From Pseudomonas fluorescens (lineage in GTDB: Bacteria > Pseudomonadota > Gammaproteobacteria > Pseudomonadales > Pseudomonadaceae): 64,000 nucleotides of DNA. The stretch's first letter is position 1. Every line of letters begins with the position of its first letter. The position numbers and the translations under genes were made by a program. Positions 17,718 through 26,191 of this stretch are shown piece by piece. The notes under the pieces were generated by a model, which did no database searches, was not told where the DNA came from, and saw only the letters and a list, made by a program, of their open reading frames with translations. Where the stretch lies: positions 54,856-118,855 of the forward strand of contig NZ_MSDF01000051.1 in NCBI RefSeq assembly GCF_002022275.1, in the 5' to 3' direction.

Positions 17718-18421
17718 TGTTCGACCTCTTAAGCTTCGGCGAGCAAGGGTGGGGCAACGCGCTGCTCAAAGGGTTATGGATGACCCTGCAAATCTCCGCC
17801 GGCTCGTTTGCGGTGGGTTTGCTGATCGGTCTGGTGGTGGCCTGCGCCAAGCTCAGTGCGCCACGCCCGATTGCCCTGCTGATGCGCGGCTACACCACGG
17901 TGTTTCGTGCGGTACCGGAACTGCTGCTGATTCTGCTGCTGTATTACGCAGGCTCCATGGGCCTCAACGCGTTGATGCTGTGGTTGGGGTTTGAGCAGGT
18001 CAACATCAGCGGGCCGCTGGTGGCGATTTTGGTGTTGGGGCTGGTGCAGGGCGCTTACGCGTCGGAGATTTTCCGCGCGGCGATCCTGGCGATTCCCCAC
18101 GGCCAGATCGAAGCGGCGCGCGCCTTTGGCTTGAGCGGCGTTGGCCTGTTCCGCCGGGTGACCTTGCCGATCATGGCGCCGTACGCCCTGGCCGGCATGT
18201 CAAACCTGTGGATCAACCTGATCAAGGACAGCGCGCTGATCAGCGTGGTCGGCACCAACGAGCTGCTCTACACCGCCAAGCAGGCCGCGGGTTCGACCCG
18301 CCACTATTTGCTGTTCTACCTCACCGCCGCCGCCTTGTATTACCTGGTGACGCTGGCTTCCAACCACCTCTCCGGGCGCCTGGAGCGACGTATTCGTCGC
18401 TGGATGCCGGTTGTCGAGTGA
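17717..18421 (+). CDS. Amino-acid ABC transporter permease (HisQ/ArtQ type)
   Basis: 234 residues, five hydrophobic segments. The EAA loop reads EAARAFGLSGVGLFRRVTLP (about 133-152), the site that docks the ATPase. Start ATG overlaps the previous stop. It pairs with the next permease to form a heterodimeric channel. Confidence 0.92.
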   Translation: MFDLLSFGEQGWGNALLKGLWMTLQISAGSFAVGLLIGLVVACAKLSAPRPIALLMRGYTTVFRAVPELLLILLLYYAGSMGLNALMLWLGFEQVNISGPLVAILVLGLVQGAYASEIFRAAILAIPHGQIEAARAFGLSGVGLFRRVTLPIMAPYALAGMSNLWINLIKDSALISVVGTNELLYTAKQAAGSTRHYLLFYLTAAALYYLVTLASNHLSGRLERRIRRWMPVVE

Positions 18422-18428
18422 GGGATTC

Positions 18429-19127
18429 ATGCCCGATTGGATAAGTTACTACGCCGCGTTGATCGCCAAAGGCTTGCAGACCACCTTGTCGCTGCTGGCC
18501 ATTTCGGCGGTGCTGGGCTTTGGCCTGGCGGTGCTGGTGGCACTGGCGCGCCTGTCCCGGCGCAAGTGGCTGGCCCGGGGCGCGCTGGCGTATACCAGTG
18601 TGCTGCGCGGGACGCCGCTGCTGATCCAGATCTATATTTTTTACTACGGCCTGGGCAGCTTGTTTGCGCAGTTCCCGATGATTCGCGGCAGCTTTTTGTG
18701 GCCGTTTCTGCGCGACGGTTATTGGTACATCGTGTTTGCGCTGGTGTTGTCGGTGGGCGCGTACGTCGGTGAAGTGATTCGCGGTGGCCTGCTGGCGGTG
18801 CCCAAGGGCGAAATGGAAGCCGCTTCGGCGTTTGGCATGACCGCGCGCCAGGCGCTGCTGCGGGTACGCTTGCCACGGGCGATGCGCCTGTTGCTGCCGA
18901 CGCTGGCGGGGGAAACCGTGATGCTGCTCAAGTCCACTGCACTGGCCTCGACCATTGCCGTGGTCGACCTGCTTGGCGCAGCCAACGTGGTGCGCGCGCA
19001 AACCTTGCAGATTTATCAGCCGTTGCTGTTGGTGGCCGCTGTGTATCTGTGCCTAACGTTCCTGATTGAAGGCGTCTATGCGATTGCCGAACGACGCGGC
19101 ACGCCGCTGCGCAGGTCGGCCGGATGA
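18429..19127 (+). CDS. Amino-acid ABC transporter permease (HisM/ArtM type)
   Basis: 232 residues from the ATG at 18429, seven bases after the previous stop (GAGGGA precedes it). The EAA loop EAASAFGMTARQALLRVRLP lies near residues 130-149. Second half of the permease heterodimer. Its stop overlaps the start of the EamA gene as ATGA. Confidence 0.92.
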   Translation: MPDWISYYAALIAKGLQTTLSLLAISAVLGFGLAVLVALARLSRRKWLARGALAYTSVLRGTPLLIQIYIFYYGLGSLFAQFPMIRGSFLWPFLRDGYWYIVFALVLSVGAYVGEVIRGGLLAVPKGEMEAASAFGMTARQALLRVRLPRAMRLLLPTLAGETVMLLKSTALASTIAVVDLLGAANVVRAQTLQIYQPLLLVAAVYLCLTFLIEGVYAIAERRGTPLRRSAG

Positions 19128-20122
19128 AACAGGATCGCGCGCTGCAAGGGATTGCCCTGTGCTCACTGGCCTACGCGTTTCTGGCCTTACAGGATGCGGC
19201 GATCAAATGGCTGGTGGCCGATTACTCGGTATTCACCATCCTGTTCTGGCGCAGCCTGGTGGTGGTCGGCGCGTGTGTGATCGCCGGGCGCATGGGCCTG
19301 CTGCGCCGGGCCTGGACCTCGGCCAGCCGCACGCTGCTGATCATTCGCGGGCTGTTGTCGTTGCTGGCGTGGCTGCTGTATTACACCGCCGCCAAGGACC
19401 TGACCCTGGCGGAAATGACCACCCTGTATTTCTCCGCGCCGATCATGGTGACCCTGCTCGCGGCGCTGATCCTCAAGGAGCGCGCCAGCCGGGGCCAGTG
19501 GGTCTCGTTGATCATCGGGTTTGTCGGCGTAGTGATCGCCTGTCGGCCGAGCAACATGGTCGACCCGTTGCCCATCGCCCTGACCCTGGCCGCCGCGTTG
19601 TGCTGGGCGTTTACCTATATCCAGCTGCGCCAGGTTGACCCCACCACCTCGGTGCTCGAACAAATGCTGATCACTAACGTGGTGTTTGTGGTGTGCATGG
19701 CGGTGACCCTGCCGTGGACCCACACACCGGCGCCGACACCGGCTTGGCTGGGCATGTTGGCGGCAGGGTTGGTTGGCGGTATCGGTCAGTTTTTGCTGTT
19801 TGCCAGTTTCCGTCGCGCCACGGCGACGCTACTGGCGCCGTTCGAGTACACCGGGCTGATCTGGGCGTTCATCTTGTCGAGCCTGATCTGGGGCACGCTG
19901 ATGGACGTTTCATTGATCATCGGCGCGGTGCTGATTGCCGTGAGCGGCACGCTGGCCATGCTCAGCGCGCGCCACCCCGAATCACAAGACGTGGTCGGCG
20001 CCGAATGCTCCGTGACGCAGCCCTTGTACCCAGCAACGGCAGATGTGCAGCCCGTTGGCGGGGCTGAAGGTGCCGGGGTTGAGGCACCCCTCAAGCCAGA
20101 GCCCGTCGAGCATCGCCGATAG
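19124..20122 (+). CDS. DMT superfamily (EamA) transporter
   Basis: 332 residues, ten transmembrane helices in two EamA repeats (about 10-135 and 150-285). The start overlaps the permease stop by four bases, so it is translationally coupled to the amino-acid importer; an efflux role for a product or excess amino acid would fit. The hydrophilic tail after about residue 290 (HPESQDVVGAEC and onward) is longer than usual and lies opposite the TetR coding sequence; it may have arisen by loss of a stop codon. Confidence 0.85.
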   Translation: MKQDRALQGIALCSLAYAFLALQDAAIKWLVADYSVFTILFWRSLVVVGACVIAGRMGLLRRAWTSASRTLLIIRGLLSLLAWLLYYTAAKDLTLAEMTTLYFSAPIMVTLLAALILKERASRGQWVSLIIGFVGVVIACRPSNMVDPLPIALTLAAALCWAFTYIQLRQVDPTTSVLEQMLITNVVFVVCMAVTLPWTHTPAPTPAWLGMLAAGLVGGIGQFLLFASFRRATATLLAPFEYTGLIWAFILSSLIWGTLMDVSLIIGAVLIAVSGTLAMLSARHPESQDVVGAECSVTQPLYPATADVQPVGGAEGAGVEAPLKPEPVEHRR

Positions 20123-20617
20123 GCCGATGGCGGCGAGGTGGCTGTCGTGGATAACGAGGTTCTCGCTGCGGGCCAAGTCGTCGAGCAGTTGCTGGATCAG
20201 GGCCAGGTAGGCGCGGTAGCTGTTCTCGTGGGACTGGTTTACGTGGGGCGAGTGGCGGATCAGGCTCCAGAACACCACCCACACGCCGAGCAGGTCGGGG
20301 TCCATCACCCTTGGCGAAAACGAGGCACTGAGGAACGCATCCAGACGCGCTGCGGCGCCGTCGGCCAGTTCGACTTGCTGCCAAAGGGCGCTGGTCAATT
20401 CACTGGCGAGCTTGTGGTAGGTCTCGGCAATCAAGGCATCGATGGTGCCGAAGTGGTGGTTGAGCAAACCCACGGAGACCCCGGCCTCTGCCGCGATGCG
20501 CCGTACGGAAATACCCGCATGCCCGTCGCGGGCGAGGCTGGTCAGGGTGGCGGCAATCAGCAGGTCCCGGCGTTCATCGGGGTCGGCGCGGCGCAGTTTG
20601 GGAGGGTCGATGCTCAC
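19982..20617 (-). CDS. TetR-family regulator (BetI-like)
   Basis: 211 residues from the GTG at 20617, preferred to a TTG at 20671 because AAAAGG precedes it by 7 bases and it gives the usual short arm before the first helix. The helix-turn-helix is ISVRRIAAEAGVSVGLLNHHFG. The long C-terminal ligand domain resembles BetI-type repressors. It is divergent from the deacylase gene, and palindromes before both ends of this island suggest it controls the whole set. Its 3' end overlaps the EamA gene by 141 bases in antisense. Confidence 0.85.
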   Translation of the reverse strand: MSIDPPKLRRADPDERRDLLIAATLTSLARDGHAGISVRRIAAEAGVSVGLLNHHFGTIDALIAETYHKLASELTSALWQQVELADGAAARLDAFLSASFSPRVMDPDLLGVWVVFWSLIRHSPHVNQSHENSYRAYLALIQQLLDDLARSENLVIHDSHLAAIGLSAMLDGLWLEGCLNPGTFSPANGLHICRCWVQGLRHGAFGADHVL

Positions 20618-20655
20618 GGGAATGCCTTTGATAAAAGCCAGAGCGTCAAGATTAG

Positions 20656-20671
20656 TTGAACGTGTGTTCAA
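20656..20671. promoter_or_regulatory. Candidate TetR operator, copy 2
   Basis: TTGAACGTGTGTTCAA, a near-perfect 16-base palindrome (TTGAAC, 4 bases, GTTCAA) in the divergent gap between the TetR gene and the deacylase gene. It shares TTGAACGnnTGTTCA with the site at 14749-14764. Confidence 0.65.
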
Positions 20672-20706
20672 TCTCTACAGATAAAATGATCGGAGGAGGG
20701 CAAGGC

Positions 20707-21705
20707 ATGGCAAAAGACCTTTCGTGGCAGGTCACCGGCGACGCTGGCAATACGCTGAACATCGGTGCCTGGCGCTTTGACGGTAACGGTAACGGGCCCT
20801 CGGTTCACCTGCAGGCCGGTGTGCACGCTGACGAGATCGCCGGGATGCTGGTGCTGCACCAACTGCTGCCGCGCTTGCAGGCCTGCCAGGCGCAGGGCTT
20901 GCTGCGCGGCAGTGTCACCGTGGTGCCGCAAGCCAACCCGTTCGGCATCGGCCAGTTTCGCCAGGGCAAACTGCTCGGGCGGTTCCATGAAGCCACCGGG
21001 CAGAACTTCAACCGCGCCTTCGACCATTCCCTGGCCATGGAGCGCCCGGCGAGCAACCTCGCACAGTGGCAAAAACAGCTGGTGCAACTCGCCGCTGACG
21101 CGGACCTGGTGCTCGACCTGCACACCGACGATGAAGCCTTGCCCTACCTTTACATCCACCGCCGTTTCTGGCCGGAACAAGGCCTGGCACTGGCGGCGGC
21201 GTTGCAGGTGGACGTGGTGATCGTCTGGGACGAAGGCGGCGACGGCTCTTTCGAAGAAACCATCATCAATCACGGCGCCCCGCGCCTGGCCGCAACGATT
21301 GAACTGCGCGGGCAAGCAGACGTGAGCGACGCACTGGCGCAGCAGGACGCCGATGGCCTGTGGGCTTGGCTGTGCGTGAATGGAGTGATCGACGAAGTGG
21401 CGGTCATCAACGAATGGCAGGGCGACGTGGTGGACATGGGTTGCATGGAAACCATCCTTGCGCCCTGCGCCGGCGTGCTGGTGTTCGAGAAAGGCCTGGG
21501 TGATTACGTCGAAGAAGGCCAGCCATTCGCACGGATTATCGCGCGCCCCGGCGACCCGGATTCCGAAGTCATCCTGCACGCAGCGCAGACCGGCCGTATG
21601 GTCACCGGCCACCGCGAACGCCTCGCAGCACAGGGCTCGGTGGTGGCCAAATTCACCGGCACGCGTTTATCCGACAGCTACAGCGGCGGTGTGCTGGACC
21701 CTTGA
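20707..21705 (+). CDS. Succinylglutamate desuccinylase/aspartoacylase-family deacylase
   Basis: 332 residues from the ATG at 20707 (GGAGG upstream). The zinc site of the M14-like aspartoacylase family is visible: HADE in QAGVHADEIAG (about 40-43) and LDLHTDDE with the third ligand His near residue 139. The C-terminal part (about 265-332) is the biotinyl-like barrel common in this family. Such enzymes remove acyl groups from N-acyl amino acids. Its place in a TetR-linked island with an amino-acid importer and an aminotransferase suggests an N-acyl amino acid as substrate. Confidence 0.85.
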   Translation: MAKDLSWQVTGDAGNTLNIGAWRFDGNGNGPSVHLQAGVHADEIAGMLVLHQLLPRLQACQAQGLLRGSVTVVPQANPFGIGQFRQGKLLGRFHEATGQNFNRAFDHSLAMERPASNLAQWQKQLVQLAADADLVLDLHTDDEALPYLYIHRRFWPEQGLALAAALQVDVVIVWDEGGDGSFEETIINHGAPRLAATIELRGQADVSDALAQQDADGLWAWLCVNGVIDEVAVINEWQGDVVDMGCMETILAPCAGVLVFEKGLGDYVEEGQPFARIIARPGDPDSEVILHAAQTGRMVTGHRERLAAQGSVVAKFTGTRLSDSYSGGVLDP

Positions 21706-22002
21706 CGCAATGCGTCGTTGCGATCACTAAGGGCTAGCACTCAATAACTCGGTAGGTGCAGCTGCAGATGTGTGGGCGCGCGCGTTCTGTGTCCCCAGGA
21801 GGGTTCAACCTGGCAAGTTTGTAAATGAAGCCAGTTGCGATTGTTGGTTATTTCGAATAAGCCTAAAAAACTGTCATACCTGACAGATGTGCGGCGCCAG
21901 TCAATCACTCAAATTAAGTAGCGCAGCACGAAAGACGCGTGCTGTGACAGTGAGGCACATCGGCTGACTAATTGTCGCTCGTTCAAATTAAAGGGACTTT
22001 TT
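21706..22002. other. Gene-free, AT-richer upstream region of the amidase gene
   Basis: About 300 bases with clearly lower GC than the flanking genes and no plausible frame. It contains the dyad at 21872-21887 and probably the promoter of the amidase gene. The fall in GC begins here and continues through the amidase. Confidence 0.5.
21872..21887. promoter_or_regulatory. LexA-like dyad (CTGT-N8-ACAG)
   Basis: CTGTCATACCTGACAG fits the gammaproteobacterial SOS-box frame CTGT-N8-ACAG and is an almost perfect inverted repeat. It lies about 115 bases before the amidase gene. The centre is less AT-rich than in strong LexA sites, so another regulator is possible. Confidence 0.3.
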
Positions 22003-22767
22003 ATGTATAAGATTGACACCACCAGCTATCGCTCTGTTAAAGGATTTAACAGTCGAATTCGATTTCTTGTACTGCACTATACAGCGTGCAACTTCATAGA
22101 CTCTATAAACGCATTGACAGGCGGCACTGTGAGCGCACATTACTCGCTGCCAGATCCTACCGACCAAACCTACATTAACGCAGGGTTCACGGGTATGACC
22201 ATTTTCAACCTGGTCGACGAAACACAACGGGCTTGGCATGCGGGCGTCAGCAGTTGGGCCGGACGCAGTAACCTTAACGACACGTCCATTGGGATCGAGA
22301 TGGTTAATCTTGCCACCGACAATAAAGGTGTTTTTACATTTCCGCCTTATAACCCCGTACAGATTGATGCAGTGATAGAGCTATTACAAGCCATCCTGAA
22401 CCGTTATCCCGATATCACACCTCCCCAAGTCCTCGGACACAGTGATATTTCAGCTGGCAGGAAATCTGACCCGGGTGCTGCATTTCCCTGGAAAGAACTT
22501 TATAAGGCTGGAGTTGGAGCATGGTATGACGAGGCAACAAAGCAAAACTACGAGGTGCAATTTGATAATCTCTTACCGACGCAAGCGAATGTCTTGGCGA
22601 ATTTGAGTCGATACGGGTATGACGTGTCTGGAGCAAACGTTCAAAAGAACTACGAGAATCTGATACGAGCCTTTCAACTGCATTTTCGCGCTAAAACGTA
22701 CGACGGCGTGCTGGACCCTGAAACAGCGGCCATTCTGTATGCGCTGGTCGAAAAGTACTTTCCATGA
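22003..22767 (+). CDS. N-acetylmuramoyl-L-alanine amidase (Amidase_2) with peptidoglycan-binding domain
   Basis: 254 residues. Residues about 20-165 are an AmiD/AmpD-type zinc amidase: His25 (LVLHYTA), Glu99 (GIEMVN), His146 (GHSDIS) and Asp156 in KSDPGAAFPW. Residues about 185-254 look like a peptidoglycan-binding helical domain (AFQLHFRAKTYDGVLDPETA). It cleaves the amide bond between MurNAc and the stem peptide. No signal peptide or lipobox is seen, unlike AmiD. The gene has lower GC than its neighbours, which may mean recent transfer. A phage-type lysin or secreted effector is possible. A terminator follows. Confidence 0.85.
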   Translation: MYKIDTTSYRSVKGFNSRIRFLVLHYTACNFIDSINALTGGTVSAHYSLPDPTDQTYINAGFTGMTIFNLVDETQRAWHAGVSSWAGRSNLNDTSIGIEMVNLATDNKGVFTFPPYNPVQIDAVIELLQAILNRYPDITPPQVLGHSDISAGRKSDPGAAFPWKELYKAGVGAWYDEATKQNYEVQFDNLLPTQANVLANLSRYGYDVSGANVQKNYENLIRAFQLHFRAKTYDGVLDPETAAILYALVEKYFP

Positions 22768-22795
22768 AATGAAGGAGTCTGGCGTTGGATAAACA

Positions 22796-22830
22796 GGGGT
22801 GGCCACAAGGTGGCTGCCCATTTTTATTTA
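22796..22830 (+). terminator. Rho-independent terminator after the amidase gene
   Basis: GGGTGGCCAC, loop AAG, GTGGCTGCCC (10 pairs, two G-U) followed by ATTTTTATTTA. It lies 30 bases after the amidase stop. Confidence 0.7.
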
Positions 22831-22893
22831 CCGTATCGCGAAGACGAGAACCGGTTCGGCATTTGCACACACACACGGCACCCGCGATCAAGT

Positions 22894-23598
22894 TCACCAA
22901 TTGATCGATTTGAATAGTTTAGGCACCCCGTCGAGTGTCGGCAAAATCGCATCCGGCGTGTAATCCGCCAACAACTGACGCCCGGTGCCGCGGTCGATCC
23001 ACACGCACCGAAAGCCGATATCCCGCGCCGCGGCATGATCCAGGTGCGGGCTCGCGCAAATATGCACCACCTGCTCAAGGCTCACGCCCAGTTGCTCATG
23101 CGCGTAGTCGAACAAGCGGCGATTGGGTTTGTAGGCGCCGGCCTGCTGCGCGGTAATCACGCGGTCGATATAGCCGCCCAGCTGCGCGACGTTGCCGGCA
23201 ATTACGTCATCGTCCGTGTTGGAGACGATGCACAGCTTGTAACCCCAATCCTTTAACTGTTTGAGCGTGCCCACCACTTCGGGAAATGGCGGCATCGCGC
23301 TGATGCTGTCGGTCAGGGTCGCGCCGTCGTGTTCGTTGGCCGGCAGGCCGAGTTCCTTCAGCGCCAGTTGCAGCCCCAATCCCGCCAAGGTCCGAAAGCT
23401 GCGATGCGGCGGGGTTTGTTCCAGCGCGTGTTCGTGATGGTCGTAGACGCTGATCAGGGTATCCCGGTCGACCTGATGCTCGCCTTTTTCTTCAAGGATG
23501 CGGTCCACGGCTGCACGCAGGCCTTCGTCCCACTGGATCAGCGTGCCGTAGCAGTCGAAGGTCAGCCACAGCGGGCGAGGGGAGTTATCAAGCGACAT
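22894..23598 (-). CDS. HAD hydrolase, type II haloacid dehalogenase-like
   Basis: 234 residues. Motif I is WLTFDCYGTLIQW with the nucleophilic Asp at about residue 15; motif II SNTDDD, motif III Lys in GAYKPNRRLF and the late ASPHLDHAAARDIG with acidic residues are all present. FDCYGTL and the length fit L-2-haloacid dehalogenases, though many such proteins are general phosphatases. Divergent from a LysR gene. Confidence 0.85.
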   Translation of the reverse strand: MSLDNSPRPLWLTFDCYGTLIQWDEGLRAAVDRILEEKGEHQVDRDTLISVYDHHEHALEQTPPHRSFRTLAGLGLQLALKELGLPANEHDGATLTDSISAMPPFPEVVGTLKQLKDWGYKLCIVSNTDDDVIAGNVAQLGGYIDRVITAQQAGAYKPNRRLFDYAHEQLGVSLEQVVHICASPHLDHAAARDIGFRCVWIDRGTGRQLLADYTPDAILPTLDGVPKLFKSINW

Positions 23599-23713
23599 GG
23601 GGCACCTGCAGGCAATGGTGGGGACAGAGAGAGCATAGGAAGTCTGGTGGTTAGTTGGAAATTAAATTAACCTCTTTTATACAGTTGATTTATCGATAAG
23701 CAGGACGCCCGCC

Positions 23714-24559
23714 ATGTTTGATCTTGAACTGCTGCAAACCCTGGTCTGCGTGGTGGACGAAGGCAGCTTCACCCGCGCTGCCGAGCGCGTGCATCGCACC
23801 CAATCCACCGTGAGCCAACAGATTCGCAAGCTGGAAGAAAACGTCGGCCAGGCGTTGCTGGTACGTGATCGATCGGGCCAGCAGGTCAGCCCGACCGAAC
23901 ACGGCGAACTGTTGACCCACTACGCGCGCCGCCTGCTGAACCTGTCCCGGGAAGCGCGTGATGCCCTGAGCACCGAAGCCAGCGTGGTGCCTGTGCGCCT
24001 GGGCGTGCCTGAAGATTTCGACGCGACGCGCATGGCCTCGATGCTCTCTGAATTTGTGCGCGCCCGCCCCGAAGCGCGCCTGGAAACGGTCAGCGGCATG
24101 AGCACTGATCTGCGGCGTCAGCTGGACAACGGCGAGATCGACATCGCCCTGGTCAAGCGCGAAGCCGGCAGCGGCGAATGCCATGCCAGCTGGCCGGAGC
24201 CGCTGGTGTGGGTGTGCAGCGAAGGCCAGGACCTGAGCGCCGAAACCCTGCCGCTGGCGTTGTTTCCCCAAGGTTGCATCTATCGCCAGCGCGCCATTCG
24301 TACCTTGGACAAAGCCCGGCGCAGCTGGCGCGTCGCGTTTGGCAGCCATAGCCTCACGGGCATCCAGGCGGCGGTGACGTCCGGGTTGGGTATCAGCATC
24401 TTGCCCAACACGGCAGTATTGCCCAGCCACCGCATTTGCACGGAACTGCCGCCGGTACCGCCGTCCGAACTGGCGTTGATCAGCGGCGCGGAGCGCCTGA
24501 GTGCGACCCACCGCGGCTTGATCGAGTGCCTGCGCGAGGATCTTTCACGCTCCCTGTAG
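23714..24559 (+). CDS. LysR-family transcriptional regulator
   Basis: 281 residues. The helix-turn-helix is FTRAAERVHRTQSTVSQQIRKLE (about 19-41), followed by a shorter than usual LysR effector domain. Divergent from the HAD gene over 115 AT-rich bases, so probably its regulator. The last 15 bases overlap the 3' end of the convergent EAL gene. Confidence 0.9.
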   Translation: MFDLELLQTLVCVVDEGSFTRAAERVHRTQSTVSQQIRKLEENVGQALLVRDRSGQQVSPTEHGELLTHYARRLLNLSREARDALSTEASVVPVRLGVPEDFDATRMASMLSEFVRARPEARLETVSGMSTDLRRQLDNGEIDIALVKREAGSGECHASWPEPLVWVCSEGQDLSAETLPLALFPQGCIYRQRAIRTLDKARRSWRVAFGSHSLTGIQAAVTSGLGISILPNTAVLPSHRICTELPPVPPSELALISGAERLSATHRGLIECLREDLSRSL

Positions 24560-25798
24560 ACGCTCCAGCAATAAGCGCTCGAGGGTGTCCACGGGCAAGG
24601 GGCGGCTGAACAGATAGCCCTGGATCTGATCGCAACCGGCCTCTTTCAAAAATGCCAGCTGCGCCTGGGTTTCCACGCCTTCGGCCACCGCACGCAAGCT
24701 GAGGCTGTGGGCCAACTCGATGATGGTGCGGGTGATCGCGGCGTCCTGCGGGTTGCTGGTGACTTCGCGGATAAACGCGATATCGATTTTAAGCGTGTCG
24801 ATCGGAAAGCGTCGCAGGTAGGCCAGGCTCGAATAGCCGGTGCCGAAGTCGTCGATGGAAATCTTCACGCCCATGGCGCGCAGCCGCTGCAGGCTGGCAA
24901 TGGTGTGCTGGGTGTTTTCCATCAGCGAGCCTTCGGTCAGTTCTACCTCCAGCCAGTGCGCCTCGACCCCGGTTTGCACGAGGATGCGCTCGATATCGGC
25001 AATCAGGTCGCCCTCGATCAATTGATGGCCGGAGACGTTCACCGAGACCTCAACGGCGCCGATCGCGCCGCGCTGCCATTCGGCAATCTGTTGGCACACG
25101 GTTTCGATGACCCAGCGGCCCACCTCGACAATCAGCCCGAGGCTCTCCAGCACCGGCACGAACACGGCGGGGGACACCGCGCCGTAGCCCGGGCGCTCCC
25201 AACGCAGCAGGGCTTCAAGCGCACAAATCTGCCCGCCCGCCAGTTCAATCTTGGGCTGGTAATGCACCGTAAAATCACGCTGCTCAACGGCCAGGCGCAG
25301 GGCCGTCTCCAGGTCATGGCGGGCCAGGTCATGCACGTTCATGCCGGCCATTGCGCCGGTTTTTTGCTGCAATTGCTGCTCCAGCATCAGGCTGTGGTTT
25401 TTCAGTTGATCGCCGCGAGCCTTGAGCCTGAGCAGGTTGCGCACCCGCAGCCATAATTCGACGCGCTCCACCGGCTTGCTGAGAAATTCCTCTGCGCCGG
25501 TTTCCAGCCCGCTGACGCGTGCGCTGGGCTCGCTGAGGGCCGAGAGCATGATGATCGGGATGTTTGCTGTGGTTTCGTCCTTCTTTAATTGGCTGGCGAC
25601 TTCGTAGCCGTCCATGCCCGGCATCATGATGTCCAGCAGGATCAGGTCAGGTGGCTGTTGCGCCACCAGTTGCAGGGCTTCTTCGCCGCTGCTCGCACAC
25701 AGAGTCTGGTAGCCCTCGTGTTGCAGCAGGGTTTCCAACAGTTTGCGAACCTGGGGTTCATCATCAACGATCAACAGCGTTGCGGGTTGGCTGGCCAT
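24545..25798 (-). CDS. Response regulator with EAL phosphodiesterase output
   Basis: 417 residues. The receiver domain (1-125) has DD at 12-13, phospho-acceptor Asp56 (LILLDIMMPG) and Lys near 108. The EAL domain (about 165-410) retains EALLRW, the metal-binding Glu in VELTEGSLM, DDFGTGYSSL, AEGVET and QGYLFSRP, so it should be an active cyclic-di-GMP phosphodiesterase. It starts 10 bases after the single-domain receiver gene and is the output of the kinase operon. Confidence 0.92.
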   Translation of the reverse strand: MASQPATLLIVDDEPQVRKLLETLLQHEGYQTLCASSGEEALQLVAQQPPDLILLDIMMPGMDGYEVASQLKKDETTANIPIIMLSALSEPSARVSGLETGAEEFLSKPVERVELWLRVRNLLRLKARGDQLKNHSLMLEQQLQQKTGAMAGMNVHDLARHDLETALRLAVEQRDFTVHYQPKIELAGGQICALEALLRWERPGYGAVSPAVFVPVLESLGLIVEVGRWVIETVCQQIAEWQRGAIGAVEVSVNVSGHQLIEGDLIADIERILVQTGVEAHWLEVELTEGSLMENTQHTIASLQRLRAMGVKISIDDFGTGYSSLAYLRRFPIDTLKIDIAFIREVTSNPQDAAITRTIIELAHSLSLRAVAEGVETQAQLAFLKEAGCDQIQGYLFSRPLPVDTLERLLLERLQGA

Positions 25799-25807
25799 GG
25801 AGAGGAC

Positions 25808-26191
25808 TCATGTAAGAGGGCTGATGTTCGTATGCAGCAAGGTGTCGATCACCTGGTACAGCTCTTTGTAGCGCAGCGGCTTGATGATGTAGGCATCACA
25901 GCCGGCCAGCCGGGTTTTCTCGCGGTCTTCCTTCATGGCCATGGCCGTCAGGGCGATCACCGGGATGTGCGCCGTCAGCGGGTCCCTCTTGAGCAGTGAG
26001 GTGGCGGCCAGGCCGTCCATTCCCGGTAGCTGAATATCCATCAGGATCAGCGCCGGCTGCGCGTCCCGGGCCAAGGTCAGGCCGGTTTCGGCATCCGCGG
26101 CCCACAACACGCTGTGGCCCGCATTCACCAACAACAAGCGCGCCAGGCGCATGTTGGCTTCGTTGTCTTCGACGATCAGGATTTCGGCCAT
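25808..26191 (-). CDS. Single-domain response regulator (DivK/CheY-like)
   Basis: 127 residues from the ATG at 26191 (GGAGG 4 bases upstream; a longer frame adds 11 unconserved residues). Phospho-acceptor Asp52 in LILMDIQLPGMDG; conserved Thr and Lys in ALTAMAM and YIIKPL. No output domain. It overlaps the kinase gene by 16 bases and sits between kinase and EAL regulator, so it may be a phosphorelay shuttle or phosphate sink. Confidence 0.9.
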   Translation of the reverse strand: MAEILIVEDNEANMRLARLLLVNAGHSVLWAADAETGLTLARDAQPALILMDIQLPGMDGLAATSLLKRDPLTAHIPVIALTAMAMKEDREKTRLAGCDAYIIKPLRYKELYQVIDTLLHTNISPLT

